NCBI RefSeq assembly: GCF_006007885.1
Contig: NZ_VCRO01000003.1
Span: 496,001-560,000, forward strand
Source: Alteribacter natronophilus
GTDB lineage: Bacteria > Bacillota > Bacilli > Bacillales > Salisediminibacteriaceae
DNA length: 64,000 nucleotides
Direction: 5' to 3'
A program made the position numbers and the translations under genes. Shown here piece by piece: positions 34,633-43,352 of the stretch (the stretch's first letter is position 1; each line of letters begins with the position of its first letter). The notes under the pieces were generated by a model, which saw only the letters and a list, made by a program, of their open reading frames with translations, did not search any database and was not told the DNA's origin.

Positions 34633-35556
34633 ATGACTCGTTTTTTTGATGTTTTCGAAGGAATTCGGCTGAAAGGCATTCTGATTATCCTGTTCGGTAC
34701 CCTGTTGTTCGGTTTTGGAATTATTCATTTTAATATGCAGAATGGCCTTGCTCATGGAGGGTTTACCGGCCTCACACTTCTCTTTTACTATTTGTTTGCC
34801 ATTGAGCCTTCCCTGACGAACCTGCTGCTGAATATCCCGCTCTTTGTAATCGGCTATAAACTGCTTGGCCGGGTGATGCTCATCTACAGCATTATCGGAA
34901 CGATTGCTCTTTCTGCTTCGCTCCGTCTCTTTGAGCTCTATCCTGTTACGCATCTGCCTCTACAGGATGACCTGATTCTCGTCTCCATCTTTGCGGGTGT
35001 GTTTACGGGGGCCGGTCTCGGGCTGATCTTCCGGGCCGGGGGAACGACAGGCGGTGCCGATATTCTTGCACGTCTTGCAAACAAGTACACTGGGATGAGT
35101 CTCGGCCGGTTTATGTTTACATTTGATGCAGCCGTCATTTCCCTTTCCCTGATCCACCTGAACACGACAATGGCGATGTACACGCTCCTGACAGTGTTTG
35201 TCACAAGCCGTGTGATTGACTTTATTATTGAAGGTGCCAGCGCTGCCAAATCAACGATGATTATTTCAACGAAAACGGAAGAGATTTCGGATGAAGTGAT
35301 CAAGCGTATGTCCCGCGGTTCAACCGTACTGACAGGCCGGGGGAGCTTTACACGGGATAACCGTGACATTATGTACTGCGTAGTAAACCGGAACGAGCTT
35401 GTTCAGCTGAAATCCATTATCGATGAAATAGATCCGTACGCCTTTGTTTCCATTAACGACGTGAAAGAGGTTTCCGGCGAAGGGTTCACATTCGATCAGA
35501 GCCAGCGCCGTCCATCACCGGCTCCTGAGACGTCCCCGGAGCCGCAGGCACAGTAA
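34633..35556 (+). CDS. YitT-family membrane protein
   Basis: About 307 residues: a hydrophobic DUF161/YitT region with five to six helices (to about residue 205) and a cytoplasmic DUF2179 domain, with STVLTGRGSFTRDNRDIMYC typical of it. AAAGGAGGT precedes the ATG at 34633, so the upstream extension to 34537 is not used. YitT proteins are common in Firmicutes with several paralogues per genome; function is unknown. Single-gene unit with a strong terminator. Confidence 0.85.
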   Translation: MTRFFDVFEGIRLKGILIILFGTLLFGFGIIHFNMQNGLAHGGFTGLTLLFYYLFAIEPSLTNLLLNIPLFVIGYKLLGRVMLIYSIIGTIALSASLRLFELYPVTHLPLQDDLILVSIFAGVFTGAGLGLIFRAGGTTGGADILARLANKYTGMSLGRFMFTFDAAVISLSLIHLNTTMAMYTLLTVFVTSRVIDFIIEGASAAKSTMIISTKTEEISDEVIKRMSRGSTVLTGRGSFTRDNRDIMYCVVNRNELVQLKSIIDEIDPYAFVSINDVKEVSGEGFTFDQSQRRPSPAPETSPEPQAQ

Positions 35557-35572
35557 AATAAAGTTCACACTT

Positions 35573-35611
35573 AAAAAGCTGACGAACCGGCATTCGGTCG
35601 TCAGCTTTTTC
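35573..35611 (+). terminator. Terminator of the YitT-family gene
   Basis: AAAAAGCTGACGA pairs with TCGTCAGCTTTTT around an ACCGG...CGG inner stem; T5 follows. Confidence 0.9.
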
Positions 35612-35785
35612 TTTACGCGGCGCATGTCGAAAAATATAATCCTTTCCTCCCGGGAGTCTGTGTACTGACCTGGAAGCGTATCCTGTATTATTAAAATAAG
35701 ACTGAGGGTCATATTGCAGGGCACGTTACCGGCGATGATCTTCCGCCTTATTTTAAAACAGCATACTGGAGAGGGGCGTTCCAAG

Positions 35786-36139
35786 ATGGTGCGCAATATT
35801 TATCTTTACGCGGTAATGCTTGTCACCCTGGTTATGATGATCGGAGGCAGCGTGGCAGTAATCATGAATGCCAGTGATTATTTTGTACCGGGTCCGTACT
35901 ACGAGACACTGGAAAGCTTTGTTCAAAATCATTCATACAGCGTAAAGGAAGGATTTGCTGAAGAAGCTTCCGAAGAGGAACTCCGGAACCGATTCGAAGC
36001 GGAACGGGCGTCGTACCTGGATAACCAGCGCGCCTATGCAGCGAACGGCATGATAAAAAGTTTTGCCTGGGTACTTATTCCCCTCCCGGTTTTTCTCATT
36101 GCAGCCCGCCGTCTGCGAAAAGAAGGCCAAAACAGCTAG
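35786..36139 (+). CDS. Small two-helix membrane protein, unknown
   Basis: The 117-residue protein begins at the ATG preceded by GGAGAGGGG; the longer frame from 35714 lacks a signal. Helices lie at about 5-25 and 90-108, with an acidic extracytoplasmic loop (YETLESFVQNHSYSVKEGF, EEASEEELRNRFEAE) between. No family is recognised. It converges on the csoR-like gene with a shared terminator. Confidence 0.7.
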   Translation: MVRNIYLYAVMLVTLVMMIGGSVAVIMNASDYFVPGPYYETLESFVQNHSYSVKEGFAEEASEEELRNRFEAERASYLDNQRAYAANGMIKSFAWVLIPLPVFLIAARRLRKEGQNS

Positions 36140-36187
36140 CAGCTTCCGGTAAAATCCACCCGGCCTTCACTGTCAGGATGCACCAAA

Positions 36188-36232
36188 TAAAAAAGGGATG
36201 CCTTAGGCCAAAGCGCCTGGGCATCCCTTTTC
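36188..36232. terminator. Bidirectional terminator between the 35786 gene and the CstR-like gene
   Basis: AAAAGGGATGCC pairs with GGCATCCCTTTT with an inner AGGC/GCCT stem; A/T runs occur on both sides. Confidence 0.88.
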
Positions 36233-36248
36233 ATAACAGTGATAAAAA

Positions 36249-36509
36249 TTAACGGCTCTTAACAAGCATTTTGATCGCTTCCTCAATCATCTGCTCACGC
36301 TCATCTTCGGAATCTGTATTTTCCCGCAGGCACGTTTCAAGATTTTTGGCAACGACATACGCTGTAGCCCGATCCACAGCTGTTCTTACTGCCGACATCT
36401 GGGTGATCACATCCCGGCAGTCTTTTTCCTCCTCCATCATCCGAAGTACACCCCGGACCTGGCCTTCCACCCGCTTCAACCGGTTTTTCATATCATCTGA
36501 ATACTGCAT
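36249..36509 (-). CDS. CsoR/RcnR/CstR-family repressor, CstR-like
   Basis: The 86-residue all-helical regulator (DUF156) has the conserved VEGQVRGV segment and the two thiols at Cys31 and Cys60. In copper-sensing CsoR a histidine four residues before the second Cys completes the metal site; here that position is Asn56 (AKNLETC). Loss of the His with retention of both Cys is the pattern of the persulfide sensor CstR and of YrkD, so sulfane-sulfur sensing is more likely than copper sensing. No sulfide-handling gene is adjacent. Confidence 0.85.
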   Translation of the reverse strand: MQYSDDMKNRLKRVEGQVRGVLRMMEEEKDCRDVITQMSAVRTAVDRATAYVVAKNLETCLRENTDSEDEREQMIEEAIKMLVKSR

Positions 36510-36769
36510 CGTCTTCCCACCTTCATTTCGTCAGCTCCGATTTAATCTAATAGTATAATGATTTCCCTGCCGTGGCAACTTCACACACTGCTGCCGGTAT
36601 TCAGCCGTCATGACCATTACATTGTGTAAAAAACGGAGGCAAATCTCAAAGAACGCCTGATCTGTGTGTGAAAAAGTAAAAAATACCAAATCTCTATTGT
36701 ACAGCCGCTCTCCCCGTTGTAAGATTCTGTTTGTAACACATACTACATTGATTTTAGGGGGTAACACAA

Positions 36770-36997
36770 ATGAAAAAGTACATGAAACTTACACTTGCAA
36801 GTGTTCTTGCTCTTAGCGTACTCGCAGCATGCGGAGACGAGGAAACTGACAACGAGACTGAACTTGAGCCTGATACAGAAGAAACTGACGTAGAAGATGA
36901 CGCTGAAGGCGACGATGCTGATCTCGATACAGAAGACGACCTCGAAGATGACGAAGAAGACCTTGACGCTGAAGAGGACGAAGAAGGCGACGAGTAA
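36770..36997 (+). CDS. Very acidic small lipoprotein
   Basis: The 75-residue product has a standard lipoprotein signal (basic start, lipobox LAAC with Cys21). The mature 55 residues contain 36 Asp/Glu and no Lys or Arg, in runs such as TDVEDDAEGDDADLD. AGGGGGT precedes the ATG and a strong terminator follows, so it is a genuine unit rather than a composition artefact. A membrane-anchored polyanion could bind cations or shape the wall microenvironment; that is inference. No family is recognised. Confidence 0.8.
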   Translation: MKKYMKLTLASVLALSVLAACGDEETDNETELEPDTEETDVEDDAEGDDADLDTEDDLEDDEEDLDAEEDEEGDE

Positions 36998-37014
36998 CAT
37001 TCTGCATTCATACA

Positions 37015-37044
37015 GTGGTTTCCCGCCCGGGAAGCCACTTTTTT
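37015..37044 (+). terminator. Terminator of the acidic lipoprotein gene
   Basis: GTGGTTTCCCG pairs with CGGGAAGCCAC, followed by T6. Confidence 0.88.
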
Positions 37045-37103
37045 ATATTGTTTTCAGTGTACATGAACGGATCAAAAGCTGATGAGTCTCCCTTACTCTT
37101 ATG

Positions 37104-37163
37104 GCTGCGCTGAACGCCATTCCGCTCGCTTTCCAAGACAAGTGCCGCATGAGTCCCGCTTCC
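37104..37163 (-). repeat. Degenerate family C-like repeat fragment
   Basis: On the minus strand it shows GACTCATGCGGCAC and GGAAAGCGAGCGGAATGGCG, decayed forms of the family C core. The second half of the core is missing. Confidence 0.5.
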
Positions 37164-37223
37164 GGTGAACCACAAAACCTGTCTGCGGTTCATCCTTCAT
37201 GCATAATTGTCCTGGCGGAAAAT

Positions 37224-38210
37224 CTAGTCTCCCGTCTTCTCCTGGGTTTTATTCCTGAAGTAATCCCGTTCAAGTTTGTACAGCTGTCTTCTTACGGCAT
37301 TCCAGTCCTCATTCGCAAGAGGTTTTGTCCTCAATGAATCAGTCAGCTCTGTAATCTCCCCGTGAGTGATGTCCTCACCGGCAGCAAGCCTCTCCTTAAG
37401 AGTGCAGATCCTGTCTTCCACCTCCTGAACCGACTCATCCCAGGCGAAATACAAATTTTCCGGCTCAAGCTCTTCGGAAAGAAGGTGCTTGAGATAGAAT
37501 ACCTGCCGTTTCGGACCAATCATGGAGAGGTCTGTAGCGTGAAGAGTAATCTCTACTTTTTCCCCTTCCACTTCTACTGTCATGTATTTCATACGTTTGG
37601 ATATTTTCCGGTTGTAGATACTTTCAAGTACACGGGAAAGTGTAATAAAGCATGTCCATATAAACCGGTTCGGAGAATGTAACTCCACACTCATACCGTC
37701 CCTGTTCAGGATTTCCTCCAGTTCTTCCAGCACATCGTCATATTTTCCTTTCCTGATCATGATGGCAAACTGAGTCTGCTCGTGCATCTTCATGATCTTC
37801 GGCAGCTTCATAATCGGAATAATAACGATGAGCAGCGTGGAAAGAATTCCAAGAGTCAGTGCGTATGGATATCCCATGAGTGTCTGCCTGACTGCCGAAC
37901 TGTTTTCACTGCGGTTCTCCATCCTTGTGGATATGTAGCCGACCACAAGGGGGAGCAGAATGAAGATCGCAATGGATGTAATCCGGATTATCGTTTCATC
38001 ATCAGGTATAAAAGGGATAAACAGTTCCGCGATGTCAGGGAAAAGAATGGAGATAAATACATACAGCCAGTAAAGCGATAACAGCCCCATCAGGCTGACT
38101 TTCGAGTTATCCCTTGAAGGAATCCGCCCGAAAAACGTCAGCGTAGCCATACTGAATACTTTACTGAGCAGTTTGGCTATCCCCGTAAGTATAACTCTGA
38201 AATACGGCAT
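37224..38210 (-). CDS. Membrane protein of unknown function
   Basis: The 328-residue protein has four hydrophobic stretches in its first half (about 40-60, 75-97 and 112-135 are clear) and a cytoplasmic, charged C-terminal half with coiled-coil-like heptads (VEDRICTLKERLAAGED, LYKLERDYFR). AGGGGGAG precedes the ATG. It starts 13 bases after the DedA gene stop and is probably cotranscribed with it. I recognise no domain. Confidence 0.7.
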   Translation of the reverse strand: MPYFRVILTGIAKLLSKVFSMATLTFFGRIPSRDNSKVSLMGLLSLYWLYVFISILFPDIAELFIPFIPDDETIIRITSIAIFILLPLVVGYISTRMENRSENSSAVRQTLMGYPYALTLGILSTLLIVIIPIMKLPKIMKMHEQTQFAIMIRKGKYDDVLEELEEILNRDGMSVELHSPNRFIWTCFITLSRVLESIYNRKISKRMKYMTVEVEGEKVEITLHATDLSMIGPKRQVFYLKHLLSEELEPENLYFAWDESVQEVEDRICTLKERLAAGEDITHGEITELTDSLRTKPLANEDWNAVRRQLYKLERDYFRNKTQEKTGD

Positions 38211-38223
38211 CGTTTACTCCCCC

Positions 38224-38838
38224 TTACTGGTCTCCTGTCTGTCTCTGCCTTGCTTTATCCTTCTTCGTTCGAATCAGTCCCTTTTTCAGCAGCACCCGGT
38301 AACCGATCCAGACCGTGACAGCAACAGCAATCATGGTGAAGATAAGCCACTGTGTATTCTGAAAGGCTTCTGCCATGAAATCCAGATTTCCAAGCGTTCC
38401 GAGATAAAACATCAGCAGGGATAAAGGAAAAAAACCTGCAAATGTATACGCGCCGAAAGCGAGAGGCCGAATATTACTGAACCCGGCAATGTATGCAATG
38501 TACCCCATTCCGAGAACGCGTCCTGCTGCAATCATCCACTCTCCGTATTTCCGGATCCACCCTCCAGCAGCCTTTATTTTTTCACGGGAAACGCTTTTTC
38601 TGATTGCAGGTTCGAACTTAATGCTTAAATAATATGGAACGTAGCTGAATGCTGTATAAACTGCCGCACTGCCTGCCGAAAGCAGGATGATTTCCCCTGG
38701 TGAGGGGTCAAGTATGTAACCGTAAACAAGTACAAAAAGAGCTGCCGGAAAAGGTATGGAAAGGGCTTCCACTACAATTCCAATAAACAGCCCGGCAAAA
38801 CCAAGTTCTCTTAGAAATTCAAGTATGATCTCCACCAT
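38224..38838 (-). CDS. DedA-family membrane protein
   Basis: A 204-residue protein with the VTT/SNARE-associated domain: ELGFAGLFIGIVVEALSIPFP at the front, a Gly-rich re-entrant segment and GRVLGMGYIAYIAG in the middle. DedA proteins are putative lipid flippases needed for membrane homeostasis; some recycle undecaprenyl phosphate. The start is ATG with GGTGGAAG upstream. The unknown membrane protein gene follows in the same operon. Confidence 0.82.
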   Translation of the reverse strand: MVEIILEFLRELGFAGLFIGIVVEALSIPFPAALFVLVYGYILDPSPGEIILLSAGSAAVYTAFSYVPYYLSIKFEPAIRKSVSREKIKAAGGWIRKYGEWMIAAGRVLGMGYIAYIAGFSNIRPLAFGAYTFAGFFPLSLLMFYLGTLGNLDFMAEAFQNTQWLIFTMIAVAVTVWIGYRVLLKKGLIRTKKDKARQRQTGDQ

Positions 38839-38980
38839 TTAACTTCCACCGCCTGCCTGCTGCCCTCAAGTTCCCTTTGCTTTTAAGTTACCCTGTTTCT
38901 TTTACTTGAAACAGCCATGTGACAGAAGCAGAGTATATGTCATATTAATGGAATAGAGATGCCCGGAGAGGAGTTTGTCT

Positions 38981-40147
38981 ATGACGAACCTGACAGAAAC
39001 CGCTGTTTTTTCACTCGGCGTTTTTTTATCAAATTCCCACAAAAATGTTCTGAAGCGAAAAGCTGTCAACCATAAACGATACGGCTTTCTTGCACTTCTG
39101 GCAGAGGAAGCTGCAAAAGCAGGAGACACACTGTTTTTCTTTTGTCCCGAGGACGTCCGGAAAAAAGAAAACCTGATAACCGAAGGACTGTACTATGACC
39201 TGAAAACAGGTGACTGGCTTACTGCGGAATTTCCGGTGCCTGCTGTTATTTATGAAAGAATTTATCTGAAAACCGATGAAGTCGAACAGATCAGGCGATA
39301 CTTCAGGAAAAAACAGGTGAAATCCATCAATAGTCAGATCAGCTTTGACAAATGTGATACCCACAGAAAACTGTCCCGTTGCAAATCAGCGGCAGGTTAT
39401 CTTCCTCCTGCAATAGATGTTAATAATTTTAATGATGTGAGAAGGTTCCTTCTCAGATATAACACCGTGTACCTGAAAAAAGGCATGAGCAGCCTTGGTA
39501 AAGGAGTGCTCAAAGTTGCAAGGGTCAGCCCGAACCGGTACGAATACAGCCATTTCCGGAGCAGACTTCGAACAAGGGCTGTAGCAGATATTGAAAAACT
39601 GAGAACGCCGATCCATAACTTTTTCAAAAACAATAAGTATATTGCCCAGAAGGGAATTGATCTGCTGACCCTTGATGAAAGCAGCATCGACTTTCGGGCT
39701 GAAGTACAGCGGAGCGGGCCAGACATTACCATACCGGCAGTGTCTGCAAGAGTGGGAATTAAACGTTCGCCCATCACCGTTCATTCCGTTGCCATGCCTG
39801 CAGAGGAGTTCTTCAGAACCGAACTTGACTATTCAGAAGAGCAGATCCAGGAAAAGATGAAGGAAATCCATGTGTTTCTTCACACCATTTACATGGCACT
39901 CGAGAAAAGCTACGGCGCTTTGGGTGAGATTGGTATCGATTTTGGAATTGACCGGGACGGAGAGCTTTGGTTTATTGAGGCAAACTCCAAAAGCGCAAAA
40001 GTTTCTCTAGAAAAGTCATACGGTATAGCCGGCCTTAGAAAAAATGCAGAAAACATTCTTTCCTATGCAAGGTATCTGACGGGAATTCAGAAAAAGGATG
40101 CAGACCTGCCCCCATCCGATGCGGAGCAGCAGGCACCGCCTTTATAA
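38981..40147 (+). CDS. YheC/YheD-family ATP-grasp protein, spore-coat associated type
   Basis: The 388-residue protein matches the YheCD family: N-terminal FSLGVFLSNS, a central ATP-grasp with VYLKKGMSSLGKGVLKV, and the C-terminal metal/ATP site with GEIGIDFGIDRDGELWFIEANSKSAK. B. subtilis members are associated with the spore coat, and a ligase reaction is expected from the fold though the substrate is unknown. GGAGAGGAG stands before the ATG at 38981; the TTG at 38975 is less likely. Confidence 0.87.
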   Translation: MTNLTETAVFSLGVFLSNSHKNVLKRKAVNHKRYGFLALLAEEAAKAGDTLFFFCPEDVRKKENLITEGLYYDLKTGDWLTAEFPVPAVIYERIYLKTDEVEQIRRYFRKKQVKSINSQISFDKCDTHRKLSRCKSAAGYLPPAIDVNNFNDVRRFLLRYNTVYLKKGMSSLGKGVLKVARVSPNRYEYSHFRSRLRTRAVADIEKLRTPIHNFFKNNKYIAQKGIDLLTLDESSIDFRAEVQRSGPDITIPAVSARVGIKRSPITVHSVAMPAEEFFRTELDYSEEQIQEKMKEIHVFLHTIYMALEKSYGALGEIGIDFGIDRDGELWFIEANSKSAKVSLEKSYGIAGLRKNAENILSYARYLTGIQKKDADLPPSDAEQQAPPL

Positions 40148-40267
40148 AATATGTTTTCCTTCATCGCAAAAGGGTATCGTTCTACAGGGGCAGATTGAGA
40201 ACAGGCTATGCATAAATTCACAATAGGCTGTCTATAAATGGAATAAAACGGACACTGGAGGACGGCT

Positions 40268-40540
40268 GTGATGAAACTAAAGAATAGAAGTGCTGTGTCC
40301 TATCTGAGAAGAGAGACAGTTTTTCTTGAGGAGCTTTTTGACGAAGCATTTATGAGGAGGTATACCGATTTCAGGAATTTTGACGAGATGGTGGAAGCAA
40401 GCGGAATCTGCCTTGTGACCGCGAAAGCACAGAAAGAAATCGAAAGCTGCCCCTTATGGTCACGGTTTGTTGCAGCTCACACAGCTTTTTCCGGATGGGC
40501 GGAAATGAAGCTGTCCGCTATTAAGAAAAACATCGTTTAA
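40268..40540 (+). CDS. Small soluble protein, unknown
   Basis: The 90-residue product is charged and mostly helical in appearance, with FLEELFDEAFMRRYTDF and a Trp pair near the end. GGAGG stands six bases before the GTG at 40268 (an ATG follows directly). It lies 120 bases after the spore-type ATP-grasp gene and has its own terminator. I do not recognise it. Confidence 0.65.
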   Translation: MMKLKNRSAVSYLRRETVFLEELFDEAFMRRYTDFRNFDEMVEASGICLVTAKAQKEIESCPLWSRFVAAHTAFSGWAEMKLSAIKKNIV

Positions 40541-40557
40541 CTGAAGAACACAATCAG

Positions 40558-40586
40558 GCAGAGACTCACTGGAGCCTCTGCTTTTT
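40558..40586 (+). terminator. Terminator of the 40268 gene
   Basis: GCAGAG pairs with CTCTGC around a 12-base loop, followed by T5. Confidence 0.7.
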
Positions 40587-40614
40587 CTGCTTTCTGTAAA
40601 ACGGAGAAAAGTAC

Positions 40615-40674
40615 CCTGACCGCGGAAAGCGTCCGCCTGCAGAATCGTAGAACAGCAATCTTTCCAAAACCAGC
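40615..40674 (+). repeat. Family B repeat, solo right end
   Basis: Only the right end remains: GCGGAAAGCGTCCGCCTGCA and then the AACAGCAATCTTTCC...CCAGC arm, which matches the right inverted repeat of copies at 47480 and 54497. Confidence 0.7.
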
Positions 40675-40680
40675 TTTACT

Positions 40681-41739
40681 CTAATTTCCGGACAGCCTGA
40701 TCAGCCGGTCATCATCCTCACCGGGATCACCCCTGCCGTCTGTATTACTCGTGATCACATACAGGAACTCCCCGTCACTCCAGACGTCCCGGATTCTCCC
40801 TGCACCTTCATAGATCACTGACATTTCCCCTCCTTCAGGATCGAGTTCATACAGCGCCTCTCCCCTTAGTCCTGCAGTAAAAATCCTGTTTTCAAAAACT
40901 GTCATTCCCGACGGGGCCCATGTATCCTCCCCCGAATGAATGAGAGGGGTTTCCATGCCTTCTTCCGTTTCGTCTCCGGTGATAACCGGCCATCCATAAT
41001 TCCGCCCCGCCTCAATCACGTTTATCTCGTCGCGGGCTACAGGTCCATGCTCGGAACTGTACATTACGTCGTCAAGCCAGGCCATTCCCTGCGGATTACG
41101 GTGTCCATAGGAATATACAAAGGAATCGGGAAAAGGATTATCTTCCGGAATTTCCCCATCCATCGTCATACGGAGAATTGTGCCTGCAGGGTTACCCCGA
41201 TCCTGGCTCAGGTCCGGCTCGTCCGCATCTCCTGCAGTTGCATACAGATAACCGTCAGGACCGACATCCAGTCTGCCACCGTTATGAATAGGAGCTCCCG
41301 GAATACCCTCAAAAAGGACGCCCGTTTCCATCCATCCATCTTCTTCTCTCCGTACCGAAACAATCCGGTTCAATATTCCTCCCTCGTCTGATTCATACGT
41401 ATGATAGATGATCGCTTCGCCCTCTTCTGAAAAATTCTCTTTCAGTACCATACCGAGAAGTCCCCCTTCTCCCCTTGAGAGAACCGCTTCCTCGGTTCTG
41501 ACAGGCAGCCTCTGCACCTCTCCTGCAGAATCGATTTCTGCGATCGTCCCATCCCTTTCCGTAATGAAAAATACCTCATCCGAAAAAGTGATATTCCAGG
41601 GCACATCGAGATTTACCGCGATTGTTTCCCCGGTTAAACGTTCATCTGCTTCTTCCACTGGATCCCTGTCTCCTGCTTCTTCCGAGCCGCAGGCCGTAAG
41701 AAGCAGGACGGATGCGAGGAATATTGTTTTTCCTGACAA
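40681..41739 (-). CDS. PQQ-dependent sugar dehydrogenase-like lipoprotein
   Basis: The frame runs to 41934, but AAAGGAGGT sits before the TTG at 41739, which gives a proper lipoprotein signal (SVLLLTAC) and 352 residues. The mature part is a six-bladed beta-propeller of the glucose/sorbosone dehydrogenase family: LDVPWNITF at the start, GGLLGMV, HNGGRLDVGPDGYLYATAGD and YSYGHRNPQGMAW. Homologues such as YliI oxidise aldoses with PQQ in the envelope. Whether this host makes PQQ is unknown. Confidence 0.85.
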   Translation of the reverse strand: MSGKTIFLASVLLLTACGSEEAGDRDPVEEADERLTGETIAVNLDVPWNITFSDEVFFITERDGTIAEIDSAGEVQRLPVRTEEAVLSRGEGGLLGMVLKENFSEEGEAIIYHTYESDEGGILNRIVSVRREEDGWMETGVLFEGIPGAPIHNGGRLDVGPDGYLYATAGDADEPDLSQDRGNPAGTILRMTMDGEIPEDNPFPDSFVYSYGHRNPQGMAWLDDVMYSSEHGPVARDEINVIEAGRNYGWPVITGDETEEGMETPLIHSGEDTWAPSGMTVFENRIFTAGLRGEALYELDPEGGEMSVIYEGAGRIRDVWSDGEFLYVITSNTDGRGDPGEDDDRLIRLSGN

Positions 41740-41871
41740 GTTGTTCGACCTCCTTTTTTTCAGTATTCCTTTTCCCGTTTTTCCAAAACCGTTCAGGCAG
41801 ATCATTCGCATACAGCGTGCCTGTTTTTTATAATGACAGCATAATGAGAAACAGGAAAGGGAGGTTTTTTC

Positions 41872-42882
41872 ATGGACAAACAAAAGCGTATTCTGCTTTC
41901 CAAACGCCCCGAGGGGATGCCTGAGCGCAACCACTTCAGAATCGAGGAGGGTCCTGTCCCATCACTTGGGGAGAACCAGGTTCTCGTTCAGACGGTTTAC
42001 GTTTCGGTCGACCCTTACATGAGAGGAAGAATGGAAGACACGAAATCCTACGTCCCCCCTTTTAAGCTTGGTGAAGTGATTAACGGGGGCATCGTCGGAA
42101 AAGTTGTCTCTTCCCGGAGTACCCATTTTTCCGCAGGTGACTACGTCACAGGCCATCTTGGGTGGCAGGAATACAACGCAGCTGATGAAAACAATCTCCG
42201 GAAAATAGACCCTGAATCAGCTCCACTTACGGCCTATCTCGGAGCTCTCGGAATGCCGGGACTAACTGCTTATTTCGGTATGACCAGGATCGGCTCCCCA
42301 CAGGAAGGTGAAACAGTCGTGGTCTCCGGTGCGGCAGGAGCTGTCGGAATGATTGCCGGTCAGATCGCAAAGATCAGAGGTGCTGAAGTAATCGGCATAG
42401 CCGGCACCGAAGAAAAGACACGTTACCTTACAGACACTGCCGGATTTGATAAAGCACTCAATTATAAAACAGAGGAAAACCTCCATGAAGCTCTGAAAGA
42501 TGCCTGCCCCGACGGCGTTGACGTTTACTTCGATAATACAGGCGGGCCAGTATCCGAAGCCGTCTATCCGCTTATGAATGATTTCGGAAGGATCCCCCAG
42601 TGCGGAGCTATATCGTCCTACAACAAATCCGGAGATGATTACGGCCCGAGGATTCATCCGTATATTGTGAAGTCCCGGCTCCGGCTTCAGGGTTTTATCG
42701 TTTCCGATTATGCCCGGGAGTTTGAGTCCGGTGCCCGCCAGCTTGGATCCTGGCTGCAGGAGGGAAAACTCGTATACGAGGAAACGGTAAATGAAGGGTT
42801 TGACTCGATACCAGATGCATTTCTCGGCCTCTTTGAAGGAAAAAACCTCGGTAAACAGCTGATCAAAGTCTCCGAGGAATAG
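41872..42882 (+). CDS. yfmJ: NADP-dependent zinc-free alcohol dehydrogenase-like reductase
   Basis: The 336-residue protein closely resembles B. subtilis YfmJ: VSVDPYMRGRMEDTKSY, LGALGMPGLTAYFGM, the NADP site VVSGAAGAVGMIAGQIAK and VDVYFDNTGGP. It belongs to the medium-chain reductases acting on alkenals and enones (leukotriene B4 12-hydroxydehydrogenase type), a likely detoxifying role. GGGAGG precedes the ATG. It is divergent from the sugar dehydrogenase gene and has its own terminator. Confidence 0.92.
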   Translation: MDKQKRILLSKRPEGMPERNHFRIEEGPVPSLGENQVLVQTVYVSVDPYMRGRMEDTKSYVPPFKLGEVINGGIVGKVVSSRSTHFSAGDYVTGHLGWQEYNAADENNLRKIDPESAPLTAYLGALGMPGLTAYFGMTRIGSPQEGETVVVSGAAGAVGMIAGQIAKIRGAEVIGIAGTEEKTRYLTDTAGFDKALNYKTEENLHEALKDACPDGVDVYFDNTGGPVSEAVYPLMNDFGRIPQCGAISSYNKSGDDYGPRIHPYIVKSRLRLQGFIVSDYAREFESGARQLGSWLQEGKLVYEETVNEGFDSIPDAFLGLFEGKNLGKQLIKVSEE

Positions 42883-42915
42883 ATAAACGGTCAGTACGGT
42901 AAACAGCCTTGCAAT

Positions 42916-42957
42916 AAAAAGTCACGGATCCTCACACAGGAAGATCCGTGACTTTTT
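42916..42957 (+). terminator. Terminator of yfmJ
   Basis: AAAAAGTCACGGATC pairs perfectly with GATCCGTGACTTTTT; bidirectional. Confidence 0.92.
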
Positions 42958-43055
42958 CCGGCTTTATGCGCCGGCTCAGTGGGCTGAGAGTTGCAATCCC
43001 CCAATCCCCCCCGTAGAATGAGAGCAACAAAAACTGTTGGAAAGCGGGTGTATCC

Positions 43056-43352
43056 ATGACAGACCCCGTCACTCAGAAATATTATAAAGTCCATAAAGTC
43101 ACAAACAGTATCGAACAGAAAACTGTTGAATATGAACGTACACTGAAAATGGACCGTGAGAAAATTACCACCGCTCACAGAACCTTTGCGTTTAAAGATG
43201 TGTTTGACGTGTCCCACCGTCCGCTTCAGGGGGAGAAAGGCCTTTTATACCTTCATACAAGTAAAGGTGTGTATTCGTACATGGTTAAAGAAGACCCCTC
43301 CCCTTTTATTGACGCATTCAAAGAGCTGGACCGTCAGGAATCCGACTTGTAA
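43056..43352 (+). CDS. Small soluble protein, unknown
   Basis: The 98-residue product has alternating strands (KYYKVHKVTNSIEQKTVEYE, KGLLYLHTSKGVYSYMVKED), suggestive of a small beta-rich domain resembling PH-like DUFs of Bacillus. The ribosome binding site is modest (AAGCGGGTG). Its end overlaps the antisense histidine-kinase remnant by 35 bases. Function unknown. Confidence 0.62.
   Translation: MTDPVTQKYYKVHKVTNSIEQKTVEYERTLKMDREKITTAHRTFAFKDVFDVSHRPLQGEKGLLYLHTSKGVYSYMVKEDPSPFIDAFKELDRQESDL

Noticed and set aside
36743-37038. Serine/phenylalanine-rich minus-strand frames opposite the acidic lipoprotein gene
   Set aside because: Mirror images of Asp/Glu-rich codons; no ribosome binding site.
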